From positions 1-20,126 of the forward strand of contig CALSCR010000322.1 in assembly GCA_943704495.1 (NCBI GenBank): DNA of 20,126 bases. The letters run 5' to 3'. The position numbers and the translations under genes were made by a program. The notes below the pieces were generated by a model that was not told the origin of the DNA, did no database searches, and worked only from the letters and a program-made list of their open reading frames with translations. Each line of letters begins with the position of its first letter. Within the stretch, counting starts at the first letter, position 1. Positions 8,707-18,833 of the stretch are shown one piece after another. The DNA comes from Pigoraptor chileana (taxonomy: Eukaryota; Opisthokonta; Filasterea).

Positions 8707-11700
8707 TTAAAATTTGAAGAGCGTGAAAAAGTAAGATGAAGCAGAAGCTGGTCCGGACTCTGGCGTAGCGCTGGCGGACACTCCCGTCGGCCCGCTAGCC
8801 ACTCTAAATCCTTTCGACGGACCGAAGCAAGCGTCATGTGCCCGCACAAATCTACTCCGCACCGCATGCAGGCGGCGTGCGCGGTCTGTAAGCAGTGTGC
8901 AGTGAATGCCGCATCGTGCAACAATCTCGTCAAGGTCTCCGTTGTCGAGGCTGAGACCGTCGTGGCTTCCCACGCACGCTTGCAGCACTGCATCACCAAA
9001 GTCCCTCTCTCCGCCACCGCCGCCGCCGCCGTTGTTGTTGTTCACAAACGATCCCTCGACGCCAAGTGAGTCGTCCACGACGCGCAATCCAGTGTCTGTC
9101 GGGGTGCCGTCGGGATATACGCCGGATACCCCGGATGCACTGAACGAGGACGAGCACGAGGGCACATTCGCGGCTTCCTGGGCGCGCGATGCGACGCTGG
9201 CTGTAGAGTGCGTCTTGTTGCCCATGCCAGTGGCGATAAACTGCCAACTGCCACTGACCGTCGGTGGAACGTCGCGTTGAAGCACCTGAGTTGGTGTGCG
9301 TGCCTTTCGGTTTGTTAGCGTTTGTGTGTGTCTTTTTTACTGCCACATTACAGTAATGAGGAGTGAGTGAGAGATCTTCAGTGGATAAATATGGGTTGGG
9401 TACAAGCCCATTGACTCTAATCTTAATGTGAGAGACAGCGGCATACCAAGAAATTGAGAGAGAGCGCGCAAAGATCAGGGCAACTCTCTTGTTCTGAAAC
9501 AGAAGAAGTCATTGCCAACAGCGAACGCACGCACACAACACAATCTCACACTCAAACCCAAGCACTAAACACTGCCAAGGCACATGCACCACCAACCACG
9601 TGCATATCTACACCGGCAACCACCCACCGCAGACTCAACGTCATCCCCGTCCGACAATGACTCGTCCGCCTTCTTTCGAGGCGATCGTCGCGTATGTCCC
9701 GAGCTGTTTCTCCGTCCACCGCCAATCGCACTGTCCTTTGAATACTCCTCCAAGCTTTCAACATCAAACCCGTCCGTCAGACTCGTGCTGAATCCGAGCG
9801 AGCCCACAAAGCTACCAAGTGGTGCACCGCGACTGTCTCTCCGCATCCCATTGATTGGCATTGGCATGGACGCCGAGCGGGCAACAGAAGTGCCGAGTAC
9901 TGCGCCCGACGCACTGACAACCGCAGGCACATCCATCGCATCGGTCAGGTGCCCACGTGTGGTTGCACCAAGGTGGCATGATTGTGAAGTCTCTGTTGTT
10001 GTCGTTGTTGTTGCGGTGGCGGTGGAGGTTGCTGTGGTTGACAAGGCTGTTGTTGCTGCTACATTTGCTATTGCTGTTGTTGTTGCTGCTGCTGCTGCTG
10101 CTGCTGTTGTTGTTGTTGTGGAGAGGGCCTCGTCCAACAACAAAGGCAGTGGACTCGGACTCAATGCAAGCACCCGGCTCAGTCCGCTCTTCACCGGCAC
10201 AACGACAGGCATGACGTCATCCCTCGCAAAAGGGTCGTCGCGGGAGGTAACACCAGTAACATTCGCAAGCAGCTGGCGAGCTTCCGGGGGTGAGGACAGT
10301 CGCCTCCTTATCTCCGCCGTGTTGTCGTCGTCCTCGTGCTCAATGTCAAGCAGCGCTGCCTGCGCATCGTAGGAAATGCCATCCGTCACCATGGGAACAA
10401 TCGATGCCGCATCATCAAACTCGGCGTCGAATGCGTTGTACAGTGGCGGAGCAATCGTCTCACGCGAATCCCGCCGCGGTTGCTCTGCTGATGACCGCAT
10501 GCAGACGTCATTGTTGCTGTTTGTTGTGGTGGTGCCATTCTTGTTATTGCTCCTGATGCTCTTGTTGTTGTTGTTATTGTTGTTGTTATTGTTATTGCTG
10601 TTGCTGTTGTTGCTGCTGCTCGTCCTGGAGCTGTCGGATGGGACGCCACTTTGGGTCGATGCATAACGCGAGCTCATGGAGAAGGAATCGCCCGCAATGA
10701 ACCGAAGAAAATCAAAACAGAAGAAGAGAATATCCTCGCCACGCTGGTATCGATCCTTCAAAAGATGTCTGTGTTTTAATGTAGTTGTGGACATTTGTGT
10801 TTGTGTGTTGGTTAGTTGTTGTTGTGTGTAAGTCTTGTTGTTTGTGAGTTTGTAATGTTTGGTTTCATTGGTTGATTGCAGTGGAAGCACAATCCGTTAC
10901 AAATTGTGTCACTAGCGAGACGGTTCGTTTGATGAAGGCCATTCCATGCGAAAGGCAAGTGGAACACGGATACGGACAGCGCACATCGATATACACAGGC
11001 CAAGGCAACAGCATGAAAGCGAGATACACACACACACACACACACTCACACCGCCACCCACCCAAACAGCATCCAGTCATAACCGAGCGTGAGGTAGAGT
11101 ATCTCATCCGCAGAGAGCGATGCGTGCACAACACCGTCCGCCCACAGCGACAGCCGCAACAGTGAAATAAACAGAGGCGTGCGATCCCACCCGCTGATGC
11201 AGTGCACAAGAGTGCCGTCCAGCCCATCGCTCGCACGTGATCGCGTGCCCCGTCCAGACTCCTGTTTGGCGTCGGCATTGTCACCGCTGTCACTGCTGCT
11301 ACCTCCCGCGCCACCAATTGTTCCAGCGGCGTCGTCGAGTATTCCGTTCTTCATTGCGTTGTTCACGGCGGCTGAAATGTCGTCGCCGTCGCCACCACTG
11401 CGACCCTCTTCGTCTTCCTCCGACGCCGCAGATTGTCCATTCTCCTGGCATGCTTTCGCACTTGAATCAGCCCCGGTGTCAGGGCGTGTGTCATCGCCAC
11501 CCATGGCCATTCCAAGTAAGAGGTGCAGGTAGTTTCGCGTCAGCACGGTCACATCCCATGCGCGATAGTCGGTCCATCGCACATCGTCTTCACTGCCGTC
11601 AGTGTTGTGCTTTGTTGAGATTGCGGTTGGGGAAGCACTTCCGGATGTTTCTACACTGCCATTTGCAGTCTCAGCGGATGCTGTGTGATGTTGCGTGGAG

Positions 11701-13133
11701 GGTGCATGTGCGCATGCTGCAGTGCACGGCGTCCCTTCCCACCCAGACGCACTCAGTTGGGCGGCTTCGTCGGGTATGGACAGTGTGGCGTTGACAAAGG
11801 GTTGAGTCCAGTCAAACCTGAGCTGGCTTGCGCTGTCCTTGTAGTGTTTGTAGTCGTGGAAAAACTCAACGCCTGGGAATGGAATGGAAACGACGGAGAA
11901 AGCCTTCATGTAACGTCCCTGGCTGTCGACCTTTTCAGATGAGCACACGTTGAGCCCGTACTTGACCTGCAGGGACAAAATTGTTAAAGGCAGGATAATG
12001 CGTGCGCGGGAGTGTGTTGGAAAATATATTGTTATGCCACATGTACAGCACCATCCCATCCATCTTCTTGTTGAAATGTCGATGCAATGTGCTGGGCATG
12101 CACACTTCCAGTAAACGATGAAACACACGCACATGCATGTACACACACACGCACACACACATACGCACACGGGCACGCACGCACGCGCGCACACACACAC
12201 CTTCTTGTTCTCCACCATCAGGTCGCATATGTAGCGCACACAGAGGCCCTTCAACAGCTGTATGTCGGCACTGCGCTGGCGTGCCATCAGCGACGTATTG
12301 GCCGCATCATCGCCTCCCCCGGAGTCTCCAGAGACATCCCCGTCACTCCCATCACTCCCCTCCACATTCACATCGCGAGATCCACCACCAACACTCAATG
12401 CTCCACCACCCGCCAGTGTTTTCGCGGGGCCTTCTCTCGGCCGCCAGGACATGAACGAGCGGAACTTGTCCTGCGCAATGTTCAGCGTCACTTCGGCCTC
12501 TTGCGACAACGTCCCAGACCGACAGATATTCCTCCCACCAACGAGAATGACGGGAACGACAAACCGGGCGCGCACCCTGGAAAATCGTGCGTTGCGGAAC
12601 CGGACGGCAAGTGAGCGTCCGTCGTTAATACGGGGCCCTTCACTGCCGTCGCGATGCTTTTCCGATTCCATTACGACAATGTCCAGTGGATACGAGGGAC
12701 ACAGTTCGCCGTGGGTGTTTTCGACAAGGCCGATCACGTAGTCGCGGGAGATTAATTCGGTGCAGGCATCTTGTACGACGCGAAGCTGCGGTGGCAATAC
12801 GACGCAATGGTTGTTTTTCAGGACAAAGTTTCCTAATGCAATCGTGGACCCTGTTTTTTTTTTTGGCTGCGCATCAGCTGCGAATACTCACAGGCACATC
12901 CAACTGTCGGCGTTTAAGAGCGCATACACAACCCCACACACAATGTATGTAGATATATACACTAAAATACATATATATATACACGCGCAAACGCACTAAA
13001 AGGTCCACCATTCATGGCATACCTGAGGATCCGTTTTCTTCGCAAATGGATCATGTTGCGAAAAAAAAGTTAGCAACTGCCGAAGTGCATCATCCGCCGG
13101 CGAAAGCTCGGGATTTGAAGTGGCAGGCGCCAT
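8707..13133 (-). CDS. MTMR14: Myotubularin-related protein 14 (Jumpy) phosphoinositide 3-phosphatase
   Basis: There are five exons on the minus strand: 13133-13023, 12785-12201, 11966-11062, 10768-9628 and 9285-8707. They keep phase and give 1106 residues (human: about 650). The family removes the 3-phosphate from PI3P and PI(3,5)P2 and limits autophagy. The catalytic P-loop HCISGWDRTP (Cys488, Arg494; CX5R) is followed by LFISLLRLSLWADG, as in human MTMR14. Upstream are RFVVPVILVGGRNICRSGTL, VRYICDLMVENKK and GLNVCSSEKVD. After it come YDWMLFG and RGEDILFFCFDFLRFIAG. Low-complexity insertions lie before the DIQLLKGL block, around 290-350 and just ahead of the P-loop. A linker of about 330 residues rich in Asn, Thr, Ala and Ser follows. 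Two C-terminal blocks, SGSWQFIATGMG and LTDRARRLHAVRSRF, match the human C-terminus as I recall it. The acceptor of exon 2 (CAG before 12785) is the least certain: its polypyrimidine tract is weak, but phase and homology fit. An out-of-frame ATG lies seven bases upstream of the start. Confidence 0.92.
9998..10135. repeat. Trinucleotide-rich tract encoding Thr/Ala runs of MTMR14
   Basis: The plus strand is GTT/GCT/GTG-rich. On the coding (minus) strand it encodes poly-Thr and poly-Ala in the linker after the phosphatase domain. Codons are mixed (ACA/ACC and GCA), so the tract is imperfect. Confidence 0.8.
10555..10621. repeat. Trinucleotide tract encoding poly-Asn/Ser in MTMR14
   Basis: TTG/TTA/CTG triplets on the plus strand read as AAC/AAT/AGC on the minus strand, giving an 11-residue Asn run flanked by Ser. 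It lies soon after the end of the conserved phosphatase core. Confidence 0.85.
12135..12200. repeat. CA-rich tract ((GT)n on sense strand) in MTMR14 intron 2
   Basis: On the coding (minus) strand the tract is GTGTGTGT and begins exactly at the donor that follows the ENKK codons, so the splice donor itself is part of the repeat. Intron 3 has a similar tract at about 11028-11048. Confidence 0.85.
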
Positions 13134-14517
13134 CACGCATAAATAACAGCACCTTTAGCCCGAGATGCCCGCTAGTCGCTGAGACGCGCGCGTCCACCAC
13201 CCCACTTATCCAATTGAAGTAAAATATTGCAGATCTTTTCGTTGATTCGTTTTCGTTGATTCGATTAAATAACGGACGGGACCGCGCGCAGTGAGCGGGA
13301 GATCAATTTTACGATCGCGCGACAGCGAGGAGCGAGCGAGTCGGCATGGTTCTTTGCTGTTCGATGTTCGTGGTGTGTTGCTTGTGGGAACACGGCGGCG
13401 TTTTGTAAGTCGGATGGAGAATGTGTGCAGGTGCATAAAAACCGTCAGCGGGAAATGGAAACGGTCACCGTCGTCGCCGACATACCGAGAGAGTCGCAAA
13501 ATAAGAAAAAGCGAAAACACGCAAGAATTTGCGTGAAATGCAACAGAATAGAAAGCAAATTGCTGGGATGTGCAATGAAGTAACGGTGGCGCAATTGAAG
13601 CTGTTCGTGGATTTCGATGGGCGCGCGCCTTGTCACAAGCTGTGCCGACCACAAACGTCACTCTCCACACTCCCAATTCCCATCACGGTTGTCGCGCACA
13701 GGATGCAACTCTGTCACAGCAAAAAGCGCAACTATTCTACACACATTCTTAGCGCAAGCATTAAAGCTGAGGAGCGGTGGTGTGCATAAAAGGAACCGTG
13801 TAAATAATCGCAATCCGTTCATCCCAAACTGAAATTGAAGTGAAACAGAACTGACACTCGACATCATTTTGCGGCATTACTATAAAACAGTATGGTGGAG
13901 GGTCTCGTCCACATTAAACTGAACTGACCGCACTAAAGTTGAGGGAATTCCGTTAGAGATTTCAATTTAAATTGACGCAGAGCAAAATCACCAATTTTTG
14001 TATGACAGGATTATCCGGAGTAATTCTGTTTTGATCCTCTCTCTCCCCAGTCTGTGTGGTGCGACTGCGGCAGTTCGGATATACACAAGAGATGCACACA
14101 TAAATCGCATCGGCAAACTGAGACACAAAATCAAGCGGAATTCAGTATACACATTTTGACGGACTTGTTTGTTTGCGGTAACGTGCGAGTGGCTTTCTCA
14201 CTGTAGCGTTTTGATAATAATTGACTATTTTTGTGGGGCATCAGCGCCTACTTTGTCACCTCGTCCCCACACCCAAACACTCGCTCGGCTGGTCGTATCC
14301 GCATCTAGTGTTTTGGGGGGAGAGCATCGCCGGCTATTGTATGCCGTGGCGCGCAGCCGCGGTCACTATACTCCAGCTGCACGTGTCGTATCGGAATTTA
14401 TCGTTGTCTCTCTGAAGCCGAGAAAGGAACAGACGATCGTTTGCGGAGCCAAAACGGCTTGTAGATATACTCACCCATATTGACGCCGCCATCCGTGGGC
14501 GTTTTCACCGACCGAAG
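13134..14517. promoter_or_regulatory. Divergent upstream region of MTMR14 and SIN1
   Basis: This 1.38 kb stretch separates two opposite start codons and should hold both promoters and 5' UTRs. A perfect 14-base direct duplication lies at 13236-13263. Short frames on both strands (for example 13206-13676 minus and 14169-14483 plus) lack recognisable domains. No tRNA-like or structured RNA was seen. Confidence 0.5.
13236..13263. repeat. Perfect 14-base tandem duplication (TTTTCGTTGATTCG x2)
   Basis: Two identical, directly adjacent copies lie about 100 bases upstream of the MTMR14 start codon, in its putative promoter or 5' UTR. Confidence 0.9.
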
Positions 14518-17500
14518 ATGGCACTCGTCGACGACCCTCTCTTTATTGTGCGGCAACTGCAGTACACATGGACAATGTACGACGACTCGGGCATGTCTGA
14601 GCTTGTCATTACGGACCACGCGCCGGTCGCATTCCCAAGCAGCAGTGGCAGGCCCGGCGCAAACGCGTCTGCAAGTTCGCTGTCAAACTCTGTCAACGAC
14701 TCTGACGTAAGCTCTCCGTCTGATTCACCGCCGTATTCGACGTCGTACGATATTATGTTGAGCCCATCGAACAGCTTTACGCAGGCGTCGCGGGCGGTTG
14801 GAAGAGCGGAGGAGGGAAAGGAACAGAAAGGACCTGATCACAAGGTACAGCCCAGAGACGCACTTGCACATGCACACATACACACACACTCGCACACGCA
14901 CGTACACACACACACACACACGTATATGTATATACGTCTTTCTATTTAGTTTGTGTGCGCGAATTTGAAACCGTATAATCACCGTTAGGGATATGGGATA
15001 TGAATATGTCTGTTTTTTGTGTGCCAACTGCATGCACATACTCTCCGTTTCGTCCTCGCTTACGTGAGCATGCTGATATGAAAGGTGCTTCTCATGCTGA
15101 GTCTGTTACTCTTGCACCGTTCGTCACATATAACGTCATTTGCTTTGCACGCGAACACTCTATCACTCAACACAACACCGACACACACACACACACCGAC
15201 ACACACACACTCTCACATACACACATCAGGTTGTGGTCTTTAAGGACAAAGACGCTGTTGGATTGTCCGCACAGCCGCTGCCCTCGGATCCGTCTGTCTT
15301 TTACCGAGAAGCAATTCCGCCTCCCGCCGGCAACCCGTCGTCAAAGCTCACGTTGATAGTCAAGGGGAGCTCGCAGAAGGTGGTGACGACACCGTTTCAA
15401 GAGTATGCGCAGTTTGGCGGCGATGGTCAGGTGAGTTATGATTTCCCCTGGGAATAAATAATGTGTGTGCCAATCATGTTCGGATGAATTGCCGGCGTGT
15501 GTGTGTTTGTGGTTATGTATATGTTCCATGTGTGTGTGTGTGTGTGTGTGTGGATTTGAAGAGTGTGCATGTGGACGTGAATGTGGTGTGTGTGTGTGGG
15601 TTTGAGTGTGCGTGTGTGGTGTGTGATGTGTATTTCTCGGGAAACGGACAGAAGTCTGTTTTTATTTAGTCAACAAACCCTTCCTTCCACAAACTTACAA
15701 TGAGCCAACAACATCATCAACGACAACAACAATAACCGCAACAATGCAGGTTGGAATGGCACGCACCGTCCCACTTGAAATATTCTTTCCGTTCGCCGAA
15801 GATGAGGACGACAAGCCCCTCAAACTTGTTGCTCTTGGCAACGCAACGGTCGACGACGTCATTGGCCTAATTGCGTACAAGTACACCGAGGCCGGACGCA
15901 TGCCCAAGCTCACTTCGGGAGTTGAAAACTACTGCCTCCGCATGGTCGAAGACGACGGATCACCCGACATGGATTTTCCCGCGCTCGATCGCAAGCAGCC
16001 GATTCAAAAGTTTGGGTTTGATCAGCTTGCGCTGTGTGAGACTGGAAAGGGGGGTGGCGTGCAGAGGAAAATGTCGTCGCGGCCAGATCCAAAGAGCACA
16101 ACTACGTTTATTCGCATACATGTGCCGAGCCAGGGATGCACTGTGCTGAATGTCAAGTCGTGCGATATTTTGCTGAGTGATGTGTTGGATCTCGTGAGAA
16201 AGAAGCGCGCGCTGCCCAAGGGACAGCATACGCTGGAGCTCGTCGATTCGCCGGGCGTTGAGCTCGATTTGAATCAGACGCTGCAGTCGATACACGTGAT
16301 GGAGTTTAATCTCATCCACAAATTCAGTGGGTTTTGCGTTGTGGATATGCGCCGCTTTGATCGTGATTGTGTTTCTGTGTGTGTATGTGTGTGTGTTTGT
16401 GTGTTTGTGTTGTGTTTGTGTTTGATTAGGCTTGTGGTGTGTGTGTCTGGGACTGACTCTCTGTCATGTCTGTTGTGTGTCAATATGTGTGTGTATGTCT
16501 GGTGCTGCGATTGAGAAGTTTTTCACTTGTCTTTGCGTCTTTTGGGGGTTTGTTTGTGTTTGTTGTGTTCCGAGGGATACTAGTCGCCCATTGCGAATTG
16601 CTCGTGATGATCTGACTCTTGTTTATATGTATTATTTTATCACTGCTATCATTCTTTTGTTACTTTGTCGATGTTTGTAGGCAAGCGAAGAGATATTCAG
16701 GAAGACGTCGATAAGACCAAGAACAAGGATGTCGAAAACTCGCTTACCGTGCATCAGTACAAGGTGAGTGCTATTCGCGGTTGCGTGTGTGTGTGTGTGT
16801 TGGGGGGGGGATGAGGGGTGTGTGTGTCTGTGTGGGTGGGTGGGTGTTGGTCGGTGGAAGAGCGACAAGGAATGCAATGTGAATGGATTGCTTTTGACTG
16901 TGTATTGTTCACGGACACTCACTTATTTCTCTCCAAACACACTGTCATCTCTCAATTTGGAATGTGTGCTAAACTAACATCGTCTTCTCACTTGCCTATG
17001 TGTCATGTCCTTGGATCTCTCCCTTCTCTCTCTCGCCGTCTCTCTGTGCAGTCGTATGAGGTGTGGGCCAAGCACAAGTTCAGCGGTAATCAAGAAATGA
17101 TGATTGGAATCGACGCCGACAAAATATCCGTTATTCCCTACGGAACCCTCGGCTTTTTCCAAAAACAAAAACTGGTATGTGTGTGTGTGTGTGTATGCAT
17201 TCGGATGTGTATGTGTGTGCGTAAGGATGCATGTGCACTGGGATGTGTGGATGTGTGTATGTGCGTATGTGTTTGTGTACATTGGGAGTGGATGTGCGTG
17301 TGTGTGGGATGGATAAGCAATCGCCCAGCGATTGCCAACGGCGTTCCGATCTCTTGTGGGTCTATATTTGGCAGTAGCGTCCAGCTTTGAATCCAGCATC
17401 TCTTTTATCTCTCTCTCTCTCTCTCTCTCTCTTCTGTGTCCCTTTGTAACGCCCACGATATTGACTTTAATCGCAATGTTTCTCACTCGCTCATGCTCAT

Positions 17501-17957
17501 CCCTCAAAGGTATCACACGATATGGACGATGTCGTCAACTGCCAACTTTTGGAGGAGAAATCTCCGCGCACTTTCCGATTTTGCCACTTTAACGGAACGG
17601 AATTCAAGAACCATTATTTCGAGGCTAAGGTTAATGAAGAAGCAAGTGGGTACAGGAGCGTCTGTTTGTCTGAATGCATGTCTGTGTGTCTGTGTATCTG
17701 TGTCTGTGTGTGCTCCGTGTGTGTGTGTTTATGTTTGTGTATGCATGCCTGTCTCATGAGCGGTGTTGATGAGTATTTAATTGCTTCTGACGCTGATGCC
17801 ATCCTTCCCTCCTTCCCTCTGTACACCAAATTGTGCGATTTTGAGCACAGAGGAAATCGTCAACAAAATCCGGTCAATCATCGAGTCGCGACCGAGTGAG
17901 GCGCGCACAAACTACATTGCCTACCAGGAGAGGAAACTGCGAAAAAAGAGCCTTTGA
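14518..17957 (+). CDS. MAPKAP1: SIN1 / MAPKAP1, subunit of TOR complex 2
   Basis: There are seven exons: 14518-14844, 15230-15430, 15750-16326, 16681-16763, 17052-17174, 17510-17645 and 17851-17957. All introns are GT-AG and phases are continuous, giving 517 residues (human SIN1 is 522). SIN1 holds TORC2 together and presents AKT/SGK-type kinases to it. The N-terminus, MALVDDPLFI then DDSGMSELVITDH, matches the human start (MAFLDNPTII, DDTGMCEMVLIDH). PFQEYAQFGGDG leads into the CRIM domain (about 165-275), with DDVIGLIAYKYTEAGRMPKL, EDDGSPDMDFPALD and KFGFDQLAL. A Ras-binding-like ubiquitin fold covers about 296-366 and ends MEFNLIHKFS. The PH domain covers about 397-500. The C-terminus, EIVNKIRSIIESRPSEAR then QERKLRKK, again parallels the human end. 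Residues 40-109 are a low-complexity Ser/Asp/Lys linker. The ATG has a G at +4 and A/G-rich context. The gene is divergent from MTMR14. Confidence 0.95.
14866..14925. repeat. (CA)n tract in SIN1 intron 1, 5' part
   Basis: This CA-rich run starts about 20 bases after the donor at 14845. A second CA run in the same intron lies at 15172-15226. CA near the donor is the exception here, as most plus-strand introns begin with GT-rich sequence. Confidence 0.85.
15172..15226. repeat. (CA)n tract before the acceptor of SIN1 exon 2
   Basis: Interrupted CA repeats run to within a few bases of the acceptor CAG at 15227-15229, where a polypyrimidine tract would normally be expected. Confidence 0.85.
15520..15620. 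repeat. (GT)n-rich tract in SIN1 intron 2
   Basis: This is a long GT-rich stretch in the 5' half of the intron 15431-15749. Comparable tracts lie in later SIN1 introns at about 16375-16450, 16780-16850, 17176-17310 and 17680-17745. Confidence 0.85.
17408..17432. repeat. (CT)n microsatellite in SIN1 intron 5
   Basis: A run of CT units lies in the intron 17175-17509, about 80 bases before the acceptor. It could serve as a remote polypyrimidine element. Confidence 0.8.
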
Positions 17958-18823
17958 AATGTTGTGCGCTTTTGTGGCAGTGCTCCCGTGTGTCGCTGTG
18001 CCGTCGCTCGCAATAGGCTAAGCATGAAAATGCCTCTGTTAAAGGCGAGTGTGTGTCCGCTGAGTCCACTGAAAAGATTACTCGCTCTGTCGGTACGGAT
18101 AAACAGTAAATATTACCCAAACAGACAATGCTGCACTGCCGAGGAGGCACTTGCCGCTCGATTGTACGTGAGTGGGTGGGGTCAGTGTGCATGTGCATAT
18201 GCGTGCGCGTGTGCATATGCATGGTCATTGTATCATATTTCATTAGAGGATAACTGTAGGCAAACTTGATTCACACCGCGACAGGGGTATGCAAAATGGG
18301 CGAGGATGTGTATGTGTGTGTGTGTGTGACTATGTAGTGTCGTGTCAGTGACTAGCACACCCCAGAAGATTTGGCGTGTGCAGCAGTCACAACAAATATA
18401 GAACGAAGGGTACGGAATGCAACGTCATCGCCGAATGGGACCGCCACTTTTTGTCCGCGCCGTCGCCTTGCTGCATTGTGGAGAGGAATGAGTGTTTATG
18501 TGAGATGTAAGATTCAAGTCCCATGAGAGAGCGAGTGTGTGTGAGCGACAGAGAGACAAAGAGATAGAGAGACCTCCAGTACTCAAAACACGTTAGGCAT
18601 AACCCTATCGACTTCCAAAAGAGATGTAGGATTCAAGTCAGTGTCTCAGGTGCTCTGCCCATGCACTCCCCATGTGTGTGTGCGTGAGAGTGACAGAGTA
18701 GTGAGAGAGAGAGAGATGTAGGATTCAAGTCAGTGTCATAGGCGCTGTGCCCATGGACTCCACAAGACAAAGAGACAGAAGAGATAGAGAGACCTCCAGT
18801 ACTCAAACGCGTCAGGCATAACC
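17958..18823. other. Convergent 3' region between SIN1 and CSN7
   Basis: No coding sequence is supported here. It should contain the SIN1 3' UTR. The part from about 18500 onward is a mosaic tandem repeat that also overlaps the likely CSN7 3' end. GT-rich stretches occur at 18180-18225 and 18308-18330. Confidence 0.45.
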
Positions 18824-18833
18824 CTATCGACTT
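18503..18833. repeat. Mosaic tandem repeat with two interspersed modules
   Basis: Module X (GATGTARGATTCAAGTC) occurs three times, starting at 18503, 18623 and 18715. The last two copies share similarity for about 47 bases, to GCCCATGSACTCC. Module Y, from GAGATAGAGAGACC to CCCTATCGACTT, occurs twice, at 18561-18614 and 18781-18833, 220 bases apart and nearly identical. The order is X Y X X Y, separated by GA-rich spacers. It lies at and beyond the likely CSN7 3' end. No transposon hallmarks are visible. Confidence 0.85.

Noticed and set aside
8256-9017. Minus-strand frame of 253 codons
   Set aside because: It overlaps the MTMR14 last exon in another frame and runs into the 3' flank. It has no recognisable domain, and the MTMR14 frame there matches the human C-terminus.
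9584-10372. Plus-strand frame of 262 codons
   Set aside because: It is antisense to the low-complexity linker of MTMR14; its Val/Ala and Ser runs are the shadow of trinucleotide repeats.
13206-13676. Minus-strand frame of 156 codons in the SIN1-MTMR14 gap
   Set aside because: It has no family resemblance, an unfavourable start context and composition like the rest of the intergenic region.
14169-14483. Plus-strand frame of 104 codons just upstream of SIN1
   Set aside because: It has no recognisable domain and probably belongs to the SIN1 5' flank or UTR.
18503-18732. GATTCAAGTC motifs resembling a tRNA T-loop (possible tRNA-derived SINE)
   Set aside because: The flanking bases do not form the T-stem, and no A-box or acceptor stem is visible.
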